Assembly (NCBI RefSeq): GCF_003355475.1 | Contig: NZ_CP031356.1 | Location: 2,976,001 to 3,040,000 of the forward strand | Direction of reading: 5' to 3' | Length of the DNA stretch: 64,000 nucleotides | Source: Brachybacterium saurashtrense | GTDB lineage: Bacteria; Actinomycetota; Actinomycetes; Actinomycetales; Dermabacteraceae | In this document: piece by piece, positions 33,477-41,707 of the stretch | Position numbering within the stretch: position 1 is the first letter of the stretch | Layout of the letters: every line of letters starts with the position of its first letter | Program-made: the position numbers and the translations under genes | The notes under the pieces: model-generated | The model's input: only the letters and a program-made list of their open reading frames with translations | Told to the model about the DNA's origin: nothing | Database searches by the model: none

Positions 33477-34027
33477 GCAGCGCCCCGCCTCGCCTGGTCC
33501 GCCGTCCCGCGCGCAGCGTCCCCGCAGCGCTGCTCGGCGTCCTGCTGCTGACCGGGGGCCTCGTCGGCGTCTGGCTGCTGGGCAGCCTGCTGCTGGACGG
33601 CTCCTGGCCCGCCTCCGCCCAGGGCGCGCTCGCCGACATCGGCGCGCGTCGCCTGGACTCCACGCCCGTGCTCATCGCGGCCGGAGTCCTCGCGGCGCTC
33701 GGCCTCGTCCTGCTGCTCGCGGCAGCGATCCCCGGCCGCCCCTCGCGACGCCTCGTGCTGGGCGGCGAGGTGCCCGGCGCGAGCGCCGTCCCGCACCGCG
33801 ACCTCGGCCGACGCATCACCCGACGGGTGGAGACCGTGGACGGGGTGCACAGCGCCCGCGCCACCCTCCGCGGGCGGCGACTGGACGTGCTGGCCCGCAC
33901 CGTCGTCGACGACTCCGAGGCCGTGCTGCGCGGAGCCCGCGCGGCCGCCGAGCAGGCCGTCGACGAGCTCCGCCCCGAGACCCCGCTCCGCACCCGTGTC
34001 CGGGTCCAGCGGATCAGGAAGGACTGA
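33473..34027 (+). CDS. Membrane-anchored Asp23-associated protein (DUF6286-like)
   Basis: Protein of 184 residues with two membrane helices (about residues 16-40 and 64-87) and a cytoplasmic domain RRLVLGGEVPGASAVPHRDLGRRITRRVETVDGVHSARATLRGRRLDVLARTVVDDSEAV. The C-terminal fold, a strand-helix-strand with AVDELRPETPLRTRVRVQRI, resembles the Asp23/AmaP C-terminal domain. Probably an envelope anchor of the Asp23 complex. Overlaps the previous gene by 4 bp and lies 3 bp before the next. Confidence 0.8.
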   Translation: MSSAPPRLVRRPARSVPAALLGVLLLTGGLVGVWLLGSLLLDGSWPASAQGALADIGARRLDSTPVLIAAGVLAALGLVLLLAAAIPGRPSRRLVLGGEVPGASAVPHRDLGRRITRRVETVDGVHSARATLRGRRLDVLARTVVDDSEAVLRGARAAAEQAVDELRPETPLRTRVRVQRIRKD

Positions 34028-34030
34028 CCC

Positions 34031-34693
34031 ATGCGCTCCGTCTCCGGTCCCCGCAACCGGCTCGTCCTCGTGGCGGCCGCCGTGCTCGCCCTGCTGGCCG
34101 CCGCCTGGACGGCCTCGGCCGCTCTCGGCCTCGCCGAGCGTTGGCCGCGCGCCGAGGCGGTCCTCCCCCACGGGGACTCGACGCCCGCCTCGCTCGCCGC
34201 CGCGCATCAGCAGTGGCTGCTCCCCGTCGCCGCGGCGGCGAGCGTCCTGGTGGTGCTGCTCGGGCTCTGGCTGCTCCTGGCCCAGGTCCCCTCCCGGGTC
34301 CGCACGCCGACGCTGCGTCTGCGCGACGCGGACGGCGGCCTCCTGGGGTCCCTCGAGCCGGCTGTGCTCGAGCGCGCCCTCACCGAGCACGTCGAGCAGG
34401 TCGCCGGGGTCGTGGACGCGACCGTCCAGCTCAGCGGCGCGGTCTCTGCTCCGGCGGTGCAGGCCTCGGTGACGATCGCCGAGGACGCGGAGACGGCCTG
34501 GGCCGTCGAGGCGGTCCGGGGCCTGCTCGCGGACGACATCCGCACCGTCCTCGGCGCCGAGGCGCGGACCGTGGACCTGCTGGTCCACCTGCGCTCCGCC
34601 TCAGCGCCCTCGCGCGCCGTGCTCGGCGGGCATGCCGAGTCGTCGGCCGCCCCGTCGGCCTCCCCCGCGGGTCGGGCGACGCATCCCGCATGA
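34031..34693 (+). CDS. AmaP-like alkaline shock membrane anchor
   Basis: Protein of 220 residues with a membrane hairpin at the N-terminus (helices about 10-32 and 63-84, the topology of AmaP, the Asp23 membrane anchor) and a cytoplasmic domain (LEPAVLERALTEHVEQVAGVVDATVQLSGAVSAPAVQASVTIAED). The tail is Ala/Ser/Pro-rich. Stop overlaps the ECF sigma start (ATGA), so all are co-translated. The name is by analogy with Staphylococcus AmaP. Confidence 0.75.
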   Translation: MRSVSGPRNRLVLVAAAVLALLAAAWTASAALGLAERWPRAEAVLPHGDSTPASLAAAHQQWLLPVAAAASVLVVLLGLWLLLAQVPSRVRTPTLRLRDADGGLLGSLEPAVLERALTEHVEQVAGVVDATVQLSGAVSAPAVQASVTIAEDAETAWAVEAVRGLLADDIRTVLGAEARTVDLLVHLRSASAPSRAVLGGHAESSAAPSASPAGRATHPA

Positions 34694-35283
34694 GCCCCGA
34701 TCCCGGACAGGAGGAGCGCGCGCTGGTCCTGCGCGCGCAGGACGGCGAGACGGCCGCGTTCGAGCGGCTGGTCGACCGCCACCAGGGACGCCTGTTCAGG
34801 ATCGCGTTCATGGTGGTCGGCGACCGCCAGGAGGCCGAGGACCTGGTCCAGGAGACCCTGGTGCTGGCCTGGCGCCGGCTGCACCTCCTCGAGGAGCCGG
34901 CCGCCTTCCGCGGATGGGTCGCTCAGATCTGCTCCCGCTCCGCGACCGACGTGGTGCGGCGGCGTGCCCGTCGGGCCACCGCTCCCGCCGCCGCGGAGGA
35001 CCTCGAGCCCGCGCTCGAGAGCTCCCCGGACACCGGGCGGACCAGCCCCGGCGCAGCGGCCGACCCAGCGCGCAGCGCCCTGGTCAACGCCCAGATGAGC
35101 GCCCTGGCCCGGGTGCTGTCGACGCTCGACCCCGCGCTGCGCCTGTGCTGGGTGCTGAGGGAGGTCGACGGCATGTCGTATCGCGAGATCTGCGCCGCCG
35201 TCGACGCCTCGGAGCCCACGGTCCGAGGCCGGATCGCCCGTGCCCGCGCCCGCATCGTCGACGAGATGGAGGAATGGAGGTGA
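34690..35283 (+). CDS. ECF-type RNA polymerase sigma factor
   Basis: Sigma-70 family factor of 197 residues with sigma-2 (AFERLVDRHQGRLFRIAFMVVGDRQEAEDLVQETLVLAWRRLHLL) and sigma-4 (LSTLDPALRLCWVLREVDGMSYREICAAVDASEPTVRGRIARARARI) domains. An Ala/Glu/Asp-rich linker of about 45 residues joins them. It is embedded in the Asp23 operon and followed by two Asp23-like genes in place of a recognisable zinc-type anti-sigma gene. It probably directs transcription of the island or of other envelope-stress genes. Confidence 0.9.
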   Translation: MSPDPGQEERALVLRAQDGETAAFERLVDRHQGRLFRIAFMVVGDRQEAEDLVQETLVLAWRRLHLLEEPAAFRGWVAQICSRSATDVVRRRARRATAPAAAEDLEPALESSPDTGRTSPGAAADPARSALVNAQMSALARVLSTLDPALRLCWVLREVDGMSYREICAAVDASEPTVRGRIARARARIVDEMEEWR

Positions 35284-35288
35284 CCGAG

Positions 35289-35798
35289 ATGCCGCACCAC
35301 GACGCCGCCCGCGAGGACCCCGCCGCGACCCGACGGTACCTGGACCTGATCCGCTCGGTGCACGAGGAGTGGGACCGCCTTGAGGAGGCCGGGGACACCT
35401 CGGTCCAGCTCTCCGGCTCCGCCCTCGCCACGATCAAGGAATCGGTGCGCGCCGACGCCCGCCACGGCGCGCACGTGCACATGCCGCCGACCCCGGCCGG
35501 CCCGTTCACCGTGTCCGAGCTGACCCTGCGCACGCTGGTGCGCCGCGAGATCGACGCGATCCCCGGCGCCCGGGCTCTGCGCACCGCCTTCGAGCACGAC
35601 GAGGACTCCGCTGCGGAGCGCCGCACCCTCGGCCTGCCCACCCGGGCGCGCTGCCGCGTCTCCGCACACCTGGGGACCCCGGACCTGCCCGGCCTCGCCG
35701 AGCGGATCCGCGAGGCGGTGCGCAGCGCCGCCGAGACCGAGCTGGGGCTGACCGGCCTCACCGTCGACGTCCACATCGAGGACCTCCATGAACACTGA
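35289..35798 (+). CDS. Asp23-like protein downstream of the ECF sigma gene
   Basis: Protein of 169 residues. The N-terminal half is charged and helical (ATRRYLDLIRSVHEEWDRLEEAG, SALATIKESVRADARHGAHVHMPP) and the C-terminal half has the Asp23-type strand-helix arrangement (TLRTLVRREIDAIPGARALRTAFEH, RCRVSAHLGTPDLPGLAERIREAVRSAAETELGLTGLTVDVHIEDL). I chose the ATG at 35289, which has GGAGG at 35276-35280; an earlier ATG at 35274 and GTG at 35280 are alternatives. It takes the place of an anti-sigma gene. Confidence 0.72.
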   Translation: MPHHDAAREDPAATRRYLDLIRSVHEEWDRLEEAGDTSVQLSGSALATIKESVRADARHGAHVHMPPTPAGPFTVSELTLRTLVRREIDAIPGARALRTAFEHDEDSAAERRTLGLPTRARCRVSAHLGTPDLPGLAERIREAVRSAAETELGLTGLTVDVHIEDLHEH

Positions 35799-36135
35799 GC
35801 CCGTGCCCACCGGCCCTGCGCCCTGCTCCCGTCTCGACGTCGCCGACCTCGTCGGCGCAGTCACGGCCGTGCCGGGAGTGAGCGGGCTCGAGCCCGGCAT
35901 CGCGACGACACTGCGCACCCTCGATGCGCGATTGCGCCGCAGCGGCGCCTCCTCCGCACGCTACGGGCTGGTCGTCGACCGCGTCAGCGGCGAGGTGACC
36001 GTCGAGATCGGCGTGGCGGGGCCGCTGCCCGTGCGCCGCATCGTCGAGGACGTCCAGCGCACCGTCCAGAGGGCGGCCATCGGGTCCGCCGTCCCGCGAG
36101 TTCTCGTGCGGGTGCAGTCGCTCTCGATGCCATGA
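35788..36135 (+). CDS. Short Asp23-like protein ending the island
   Basis: Protein of 115 residues: LDVADLVGAVTAVPGVSGLEPGIATTLRTLDARLRRSG, then YGLVVDRVSGEVTVEIGVAGPLPVRRIVEDVQRTVQRAAIGSAVPRVLVRVQSL. The VP-GV-GL start and the strand-helix end are those of the Asp23 fold. It overlaps the previous gene by 11 bp and is the last gene of the operon; 76 bp separate it from the thiolase. Confidence 0.72.
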   Translation: MNTEPVPTGPAPCSRLDVADLVGAVTAVPGVSGLEPGIATTLRTLDARLRRSGASSARYGLVVDRVSGEVTVEIGVAGPLPVRRIVEDVQRTVQRAAIGSAVPRVLVRVQSLSMP

Positions 36136-36211
36136 GACCGCATTCCGAGGCCGCCTCGGCGCGTCCGGCACAATGGCGGCAGACACCGTCGTCGCCTCCG
36201 GGAGGGCCCCT

Positions 36212-37381
36212 ATGTCCGAGATCGTCATCGTCGCCGCGGCACGCACCGCGCAGGGCCGGCTCCAGGGGGCGCTGTCCTCCTTCTCCGCCCCGCAGCTGGG
36301 AGCGTTCGCGATCCAGGGCGTGCTCGCGCGGGGCGGGATCGACGCCGCCGCGGTGGACGCCGTGATCATGGGCCAGGTGCTGCCGGCCGGCTCCGGCCAG
36401 AATCCGGCGCGCCAGGCCGCGCTCGGCGCCGGGATCGGCTGGGCCACCCCCGCGCACAGCGTGAACAAGGTGTGCCTCTCGGGCCTGACCGCCGTGATCG
36501 ACGCGTCGCGCATGATCGCCTCCGGGGACGCGGAGGTGGTGGTCGCCGGCGGCATGGAGTCGATGTCCCAGGCGCCGCACCTGCTGATGGGCTCCCGCGG
36601 GGGCTGGAAGTACGGGGCGGTGGAGGCGCTGGACCACATGGCGCACGACGGCCTCACCGATGCCCACGACAGCGTGAGCATGGGCGAGTCCACCGAGCGG
36701 CACAATCCCCGCTTCGAGGTCACCCGCGAGGATCAGGACCGGGTCGCCGCCCTGTCCCATCAGCGCGCCGCCGCGGCGGGCCTGCTCGCCGAGGAGATCG
36801 TGCCGGTCTCCGTGCCGCAGCGGCGCGGTGAGCCGCTCGAGGTCACGGCCGACGAGGGCATCCGCCCCGACACCACCGAGGAGTCCCTGGGCCGCCTGCG
36901 CCCCGCCTTCGCCGAGGGCGGCACGATCACCGCCGGGAACTCCTCGCAGATCTCCGACGGCGCGGCCGCGCTGGTGCTCACCACCTCCGCCCGCGCCGAC
37001 GCGGAGGGCTGGCCGGTGATGGCCCGCCTGGGGGCGAACGGGCAGACCGCCGGGCCGGACAGCTCCCTGCAGGCCCAGCCCGCCGACGCGATCGCCCGCG
37101 CCCTGCAGAAGCAGGGCATCACCGCCGCGGAGCTCGACCTCGTCGAGATCAACGAGGCCTTCGGCGCCGTCGTCGCGCACTCGCAGCGGGCGCTGGGCGT
37201 TCCCGAGGAGATCGTCAACGTGCACGGCGGCGGGATCGCGCTCGGCCACCCGATCGGCGCCTCCGGCGCCCGGCTCGTGGTGCACGTGGCGCACGAGCTG
37301 GCCCGCCGAGGCAGCGGCACCGCCGCGGTGGGGCTGTGCGGCGGGGGCGGCCAGGGCGAGGCGCTCGTGCTGCGGCGGTGA
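36212..37381 (+). CDS. Acetyl-CoA C-acetyltransferase (thiolase)
   Basis: Type II thiolase of 389 residues that condenses two acetyl-CoA or cleaves 3-ketoacyl-CoA. Active-site Cys in AHSVNKVCLSGLTAV, the His in HGGGIALGHPIGASGAR and the second Cys in AVGLCGGGGQGEALVL are all present, as is EINEAFG. ATG at 36212 preceded by GGGAGGG. Its stop overlaps the GTG of the phosphotransferase downstream. Not obviously part of the Asp23 operon. Confidence 0.95.
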   Translation: MSEIVIVAAARTAQGRLQGALSSFSAPQLGAFAIQGVLARGGIDAAAVDAVIMGQVLPAGSGQNPARQAALGAGIGWATPAHSVNKVCLSGLTAVIDASRMIASGDAEVVVAGGMESMSQAPHLLMGSRGGWKYGAVEALDHMAHDGLTDAHDSVSMGESTERHNPRFEVTREDQDRVAALSHQRAAAAGLLAEEIVPVSVPQRRGEPLEVTADEGIRPDTTEESLGRLRPAFAEGGTITAGNSSQISDGAAALVLTTSARADAEGWPVMARLGANGQTAGPDSSLQAQPADAIARALQKQGITAAELDLVEINEAFGAVVAHSQRALGVPEEIVNVHGGGIALGHPIGASGARLVVHVAHELARRGSGTAAVGLCGGGGQGEALVLRR

Positions 37382-38295
37382 CCGGGCCGATGCACCCCGA
37401 CCAGCTCGTGCTCACCGAGCAGGTCGCGACCCGGCTGATCACCGACCTGCTGCCCGGCACGGACCCGGCGACCGTGCGGCTTCTGGAGACCTCGGCGACG
37501 ACGAGCACCGTGGTGCGGATCGGGGAGGATCTCGCGGCGCGCTTCCCGCTCGAGCCCGCGGACCCGGACATCGCCCGGGCGGCCCTCGCGGCCGAGCACG
37601 AGGCGATGGGCGAGTTCGCGGCCGTCAGCCCGCTGCCGGCCCCGGAGCCGGTCGCGCTCGGGGAGCCCTCGGCCGCGTTCCCGATGCCCTGGTCAGTGCA
37701 GACCTGGGTCCCGGGCGAGGTCGCGGACCCCGTCGTCCTCGAGGGCTCCGACGCCGCGGCCGACGACCTCGCCGCCCTGCTCCTCGCGCTGCGCGCCGTC
37801 CCGACCGGGGGCCGGCGCTTCCGGGGTCCCGGCCGCGGCGGCGACCTCACCGCCCACGAGGACTGGGTGCGCGAGTGCCTCGAACGTTCCCGCGGCCTGC
37901 TGCCCGCCGACCAGCTCGCCGCCAGCTGGGAGCGGTGGCGCACCCTCGAGCGGCGGGATCCGGACGTGATGAGCCACCGCGACCTGATCCCCGCGAACCT
38001 GCTCACCGCGGGCGGGCGGCTCGTCGGCGTGCTCGATGCCGGCGGGTACTCCCCCGCCGATCCGGCGCTGGATCTCGTCGGCGCCTGGCACCTGCTGGAC
38101 GCGGAGCGGCGCGACCGACTGCGGCAGAGCCTGGGCTGCCCAGACCTCGAGTGGGAGCGCGGGGCGGCCTGGGCGTTCGTGCAGTCCATCGGGCTCGTCT
38201 GGTACTACGAGGACTCGAACCCGACGATGGCTCAGCTCGGCCGCTCGACCTGTCAGCGGCTGCTGGAGGAGCCGCCGCCCGCGGGCGGGGCCTGA
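37378..38295 (+). CDS. Phosphotransferase-family kinase (APH fold)
   Basis: Protein of 305 residues of the aminoglycoside-phosphotransferase superfamily. The N-lobe has VRIGEDLAARFPLEPADPDIARAALAAEHEAMGEF, and the catalytic region is RDPDVMSHRDLIPANLLTAGGRLVGVLDAGGYSPADPALDLVGAWHLLD, where HRD replaces the usual HGD and DAG stands for the metal DxG. The GTG start overlaps the thiolase stop (GTGA); an ATG at 37390 is an alternative. The 3' end overlaps the convergent GNAT by 43 bp. Confidence 0.8.
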   Translation: MTGPMHPDQLVLTEQVATRLITDLLPGTDPATVRLLETSATTSTVVRIGEDLAARFPLEPADPDIARAALAAEHEAMGEFAAVSPLPAPEPVALGEPSAAFPMPWSVQTWVPGEVADPVVLEGSDAAADDLAALLLALRAVPTGGRRFRGPGRGGDLTAHEDWVRECLERSRGLLPADQLAASWERWRTLERRDPDVMSHRDLIPANLLTAGGRLVGVLDAGGYSPADPALDLVGAWHLLDAERRDRLRQSLGCPDLEWERGAAWAFVQSIGLVWYYEDSNPTMAQLGRSTCQRLLEEPPPAGGA

Positions 38296-38786
38296 TCGAG
38301 CACCAGCTGGAGGAAGGCGAGGTCGAGCCAGCGACCGAACTTCGTGCCCACCTGCGGCAGGACGCCCACGCGGGTGAAGCCGAACCGCTCGTGCAGGCGC
38401 ACGGACCCCTCGTTGCTCGCGTCGATCCCGGCGACCATCACGTGGATCCCCTGTGCGCGGGCGCGCTCGAGCAGGGCGGTGAGCAGTGCCGAGCCGGTGC
38501 CGCGGCCGCGCAGTCCCTCGCGCACGTAGAGGGAGTGCTCGACGGTGTGGCGGTAGCCGTCGTGCGGCCGCCAGGGGCCGTAGGTCGCGTACCCGAGCAC
38601 GGTGCCGTCGTCCTCGAGGGCGACCAGCACCGGGAAGCCGCTCCCCTGCCGCTCGGCGAGCCAGGCGGCGCGATCGGCGGCGTCGACGAGGCGCTCGTTC
38701 CAGATCGCGGTGGTGTGCTCGACGGCGTGGTTGTAGATCGCGGCGATGCCGCCGGCGTGCTGCGCGGTCGCGTCGAGGATCTGCAT
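38253..38786 (-). CDS. GNAT N-acetyltransferase (PAT/Bar-like)
   Basis: Acyltransferase of 177 residues closely resembling the phosphinothricin acetyltransferase group: ATAQHAGGIAAIYNHAVEHTTAIWNERLVDAADRAAWLAER, YATYGPWRPHDGYRHTVEHSLYVREGLRGRGTGSALLTALLERA (acetyl-CoA loop GRGTGS) and IDASNEGSVRLHERFGFTRVGVLPQVG. Probably acetylates methionine derivatives or glufosinate-like compounds, by family knowledge. ATG at 38784-38786. Its 3' end overlaps the phosphotransferase gene antisense. Confidence 0.87.
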   Translation of the reverse strand: MQILDATAQHAGGIAAIYNHAVEHTTAIWNERLVDAADRAAWLAERQGSGFPVLVALEDDGTVLGYATYGPWRPHDGYRHTVEHSLYVREGLRGRGTGSALLTALLERARAQGIHVMVAGIDASNEGSVRLHERFGFTRVGVLPQVGTKFGRWLDLAFLQLVLDQAPPAGGGSSSSR

Positions 38787-38880
38787 CAGGGGCCTCCCGG
38801 GGCGTGGGGAACGCGCAGAGACTACGCCGCCGCACGGGCTCCCGGACGGGGTGCCCGCGCTCCGCGGCCGGAGGGTCCGC

Positions 38881-38900
38881 CCCGGGACTCCTGTCCCGGG
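38881..38900. promoter_or_regulatory. Perfect 8-bp inverted repeat next to the cueP CsoR box
   Basis: CCCGGGAC-tcct-GTCCCGGG. It lies in the divergent region between a leftward GNAT gene and rightward cueP, 7 bp before the CsoR-type palindrome, and has no T-tract, so it is not a terminator of either gene. A second regulator site or an mRNA hairpin is possible. Confidence 0.4.
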
Positions 38901-38907
38901 CCCTGCA

Positions 38908-38922
38908 TACCCCGCTGGGGTA
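38908..38922. promoter_or_regulatory. CsoR-type copper operator upstream of cueP
   Basis: TACCCC-GCT-GGGGTA is a perfect palindrome with 6-bp arms, the C4-x3-G4 core recognised by copper-sensing CsoR repressors. It ends 38 bp before the cueP ATG. The related site at 41708-41726 guards the copB gene, so the two genes probably share one repressor. Confidence 0.7.
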
Positions 38923-38960
38923 CGGTCGGGGCGGCCCCGCCGTCGTCCCGAAGGATCCTC

Positions 38961-39533
38961 ATGCCCTCCGCCCTTCCGCGCCGCGCCCTGCTCGCCGCGC
39001 TCGCCGCGACCCCGCTGGTCCTCGCCGGCTGCTCCGCGTCCCCCTCGGCCGCGGAGGAGTTGCTGGCCGCTCACGGCCAGCCCGCCGGCTCGGCCCGCGA
39101 GGTGATCGACGCGCTCGAGGCGCTGCCGCTCGCGAAGCGGCCCCCGGAGCTCCTCGCCTCCGTGGGCACCGACGTGCTCACCCTCTCCGACGCCTCCGGG
39201 CGCGAGGCGAGCCTCGAGCTGCCCGCGGAGGAGCTGTACGTCTCGGTCGCGCCCTTCGTGACCGGCACCCACGAGTGCTTCTTCCACAGCCTCACCACGT
39301 GTCGGGGCGAGCTGGCGGAGGAGGAGCTCGACGTGCGGGTCGAGGACGCCTCCGGCGCCGTGCTGATCGACGAGACCCGCACCACCGCCCCGAACGGGTT
39401 CCTGGGCCTGTGGCTGCCGCGGGACGAGGAGCTCACGCTCCGCCTGGCCGGTGCGGCGGGCGAGGCGACCACGACCCTGCGCACCGACGCCGAGGCCCCC
39501 ACCTGCCTCACCACGATGCAGCTGGGGGCCTGA
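38961..39533 (+). CDS. CueP-family copper-binding lipoprotein
   Basis: Exported lipoprotein of 190 residues: Arg-containing signal with lipobox VLAGCS (Cys 24), then the CueP domain. Diagnostic motifs are AREVIDALEALPLAKRPPELLASVGTDVLTLSD, VTGTHECFFHSLTTCRGEL (two copper-binding Cys) and TCLTTMQL (third Cys). CueP sequesters Cu(I) in the envelope and helps protect exported enzymes. Placed beside the CopB-type ATPase, with a CsoR-type box in its promoter. Confidence 0.88.
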   Translation: MPSALPRRALLAALAATPLVLAGCSASPSAAEELLAAHGQPAGSAREVIDALEALPLAKRPPELLASVGTDVLTLSDASGREASLELPAEELYVSVAPFVTGTHECFFHSLTTCRGELAEEELDVRVEDASGAVLIDETRTTAPNGFLGLWLPRDEELTLRLAGAAGEATTTLRTDAEAPTCLTTMQLGA

Positions 39534-39546
39534 GCGCACCGAGGGC

Positions 39547-41697
39547 TCAGCGCCGGTCGCCGCTTGCCTCCGGCCGCAGGTCCAGACGGCGCAGCAGCTG
39601 CGCGTTCAGCGCCACCACCACGGTGGAGGCGCTCATCAGCAGCGCCCCCACGCTCATCGGCATCACGAACCCGATCGGGGCGAGCACGCCCGCCGCGAGC
39701 GGGACGGAGAGCAGGTTGTAGCCGGCCGCCCACCCCAGGTTCTGCCGCATCTTGCGGTACGCGGCGTGGGAGAGGTCGATCACCGAGAGCACGGAGCGGG
39801 GGTCCGAGGAAGCGAGCACCACTCCGGCGGAGCCGATCGCGACGTCGGTGCCGGCGCCGATCGCGAGGCCCACGTCGGCCTGGGCGAGGGCGGGGGCGTC
39901 GTTGACGCCGTCACCCACCATCGCGACCCGTCGGCCCTCCTGCTGCAGATCGGCCACCCGGGCGGACTTGTCCTCGGGACGGACCTGCGCGAAGACCCGG
40001 TCGATGCCGAGCTCGGCGGCGACGTGGTCGGCGACGTTCTGCGCGTCGCCGGTGATCATGACGACCTGGAGGTCGCGCGCGTGCATCGCGTCGATCGCCT
40101 CGCGGGACTCCTCGCGCACGGCGTCGGCCAGCTTCAGCACGCCGACGGCCTCGCCGTCGCGCAGCACGTGCAGCACGATCGCGCCCTCGTCGCGCCAGGT
40201 CGCGGCCTGCTCGAGCTCGCCCGCCCCGGTCTCCTCGAGCAGGCGGGGCCCGCCCACGCGGATCTCGCGGCCGTCCACCCGGGCGCTGACGCCGAGCGCC
40301 GGGGAGGAGGAGACCTCGGAGGCGCCGGGCACGTCCGCGCCGTCGGCCTCCGCGCGCCGACGGATCGCGCCAGCCAGAGGGTGCTCGCTCTCGGACTCCG
40401 CGGCAGCGGCGAGGCCCAGCAGCTCCTGCTCCTCGAGCCCGGCGCCCGGGGCGACCTCGAGCTGCGAGAGCTCCGGCTCGCCGCGGGTGAGGGTGCCGGT
40501 CTTGTCCAGCAGTACGGTGTCCACGGTGCGCATGCCCTCGAGCGCGAGCCGGTCGGTGACCAGCACCCCGGCCCGGGCGGCGCGCTCGGTCGCGATCGAG
40601 ACGACCAGCGGGATCGCCAGCCCCAGTGCGTGGGGGCAGGCGATGACCAGCACGGTCACGGTGCGGACCACGGCCTGGTCGGGCATGCCCAGCAGCGTCC
40701 AGACCAGCGCGGTGAGCACCGCGGCGCCGAGCGCGAACCAGAACAGCCAGGCGGCGGCGCGGTCGGCGATCCGCTGAGCGCGGGAGGAGGAGCTCTGGGC
40801 GTCCGAGACCAGGCGCTGGATACCGGCGAGCGCGGTCTCCTCCCCCGTGGCGGTGACCTCGACGCGCAGGCTCGAATCGGTCGCGACGGTGCCGGCGACC
40901 ACGCGGTCATCCGCGCTGCGGGTCACGGGGCGGGACTCGCCGGTGATCATCGACTCGTCGACGTCCGCGCTGCCCTCCACGATGGTGCCGTCGGCGGGGA
41001 CGGAGGCACCGGGGCGCACCAGCACGAGGTCCCCGGCGCGCAGGTCCGCGGGGGCGACGGTGACCAGCTGGTCCCCCTCGATCCGCTCGGCCTCATCGGG
41101 CAGCAGCGCGGCCAGCGAGTCCAGCGCGGAGGAGGTCTGCGCGAGTGAACGCATCTCGATCCAGTGCCCCAGCAGCATGATCACGATCAGCAGCGCGAGC
41201 TCCCACCAGAACTCGAGCTCGCGGTCGAGCAGTCCCAGCCGGGAGCCCCAGGAGGCGAGGAACGCGACGGTGATGCCGAGGCTGATCAGCAGCATCATCC
41301 CCGGGGCGCGGGAGCGGATCTCGGAGAGCCCGCCGGTGAGGAACGGCCGCCCGCCCCAGACGTACATGAGAGTGCCGAGCACCGGGGCGACCCAGGCGAG
41401 GCCGGGCACGTCCGGGATCGTGTAACCGATCAGGTGCGCGAACATCGGGGAGAGGCCGACGACGGGCACGGCGAGCACCAGCATGATCCAGAACAGCCGG
41501 CGGAACTGGGCGACGTGATCCCCGTGGCCGCCGTGGCCGCCGTGGCCGCCGTGGCCGCCGTGGCCGCCGTGGCCGCTGTGGCCGCTGTGGCCATGCTCGT
41601 GGTGTTCGTCCTGGGCTTGGCGCTCGTACCGGCCGTGGTGTTCGTCCTGGCCGTGATGATCCCGGTGGTCGACGTGGCCGTCATGATGGGTGCTCAT
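39547..41697 (-). CDS. copB: CopB-type copper-exporting P1B ATPase
   Basis: Heavy-metal P-type ATPase of 716 residues that pumps copper (Cu(II)/Cu(I)) outward. Metal-site motif is VIACPHALGL (CPH, the CopB or P1B-3 class, not the CPC of CopA). Other landmarks: MITGESRPV, phosphorylation DKTGTLTRGE, SEHPLAGAI and GDGVNDAPALAQAD. The N-terminus has no CxxC metal domain but a His-rich stretch of about 60 residues (HGHSGHSGHGGHGGHGGHGG). ATG at 41695-41697 just inside a CsoR-type palindrome upstream. Convergent with cueP, 13 bp apart. Confidence 0.93.
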   Translation of the reverse strand: MSTHHDGHVDHRDHHGQDEHHGRYERQAQDEHHEHGHSGHSGHGGHGGHGGHGGHGGHGDHVAQFRRLFWIMLVLAVPVVGLSPMFAHLIGYTIPDVPGLAWVAPVLGTLMYVWGGRPFLTGGLSEIRSRAPGMMLLISLGITVAFLASWGSRLGLLDRELEFWWELALLIVIMLLGHWIEMRSLAQTSSALDSLAALLPDEAERIEGDQLVTVAPADLRAGDLVLVRPGASVPADGTIVEGSADVDESMITGESRPVTRSADDRVVAGTVATDSSLRVEVTATGEETALAGIQRLVSDAQSSSSRAQRIADRAAAWLFWFALGAAVLTALVWTLLGMPDQAVVRTVTVLVIACPHALGLAIPLVVSIATERAARAGVLVTDRLALEGMRTVDTVLLDKTGTLTRGEPELSQLEVAPGAGLEEQELLGLAAAAESESEHPLAGAIRRRAEADGADVPGASEVSSSPALGVSARVDGREIRVGGPRLLEETGAGELEQAATWRDEGAIVLHVLRDGEAVGVLKLADAVREESREAIDAMHARDLQVVMITGDAQNVADHVAAELGIDRVFAQVRPEDKSARVADLQQEGRRVAMVGDGVNDAPALAQADVGLAIGAGTDVAIGSAGVVLASSDPRSVLSVIDLSHAAYRKMRQNLGWAAGYNLLSVPLAAGVLAPIGFVMPMSVGALLMSASTVVVALNAQLLRRLDLRPEASGDRR
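41524..41586. repeat. 9-bp tandem repeat (GTGGCCGCC) encoding HGG units in CopB
   Basis: Five exact GTGGCCGCC units (41524-41568) followed by two GTGGCCGCT variants. Read on the minus strand they encode HSG-HSG-HGG x5 in the His-rich metal-binding N-terminus of CopB. Length is a multiple of 3, so slippage changes the number of His residues without changing the frame. Confidence 0.9.
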
Positions 41698-41707
41698 GCC
41701 CCGACCG

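Noticed and set aside
41524-41586. Possible CRISPR or replication iterons
   Set aside because: A 9-bp coding repeat within copB, without spacers or a rep gene.
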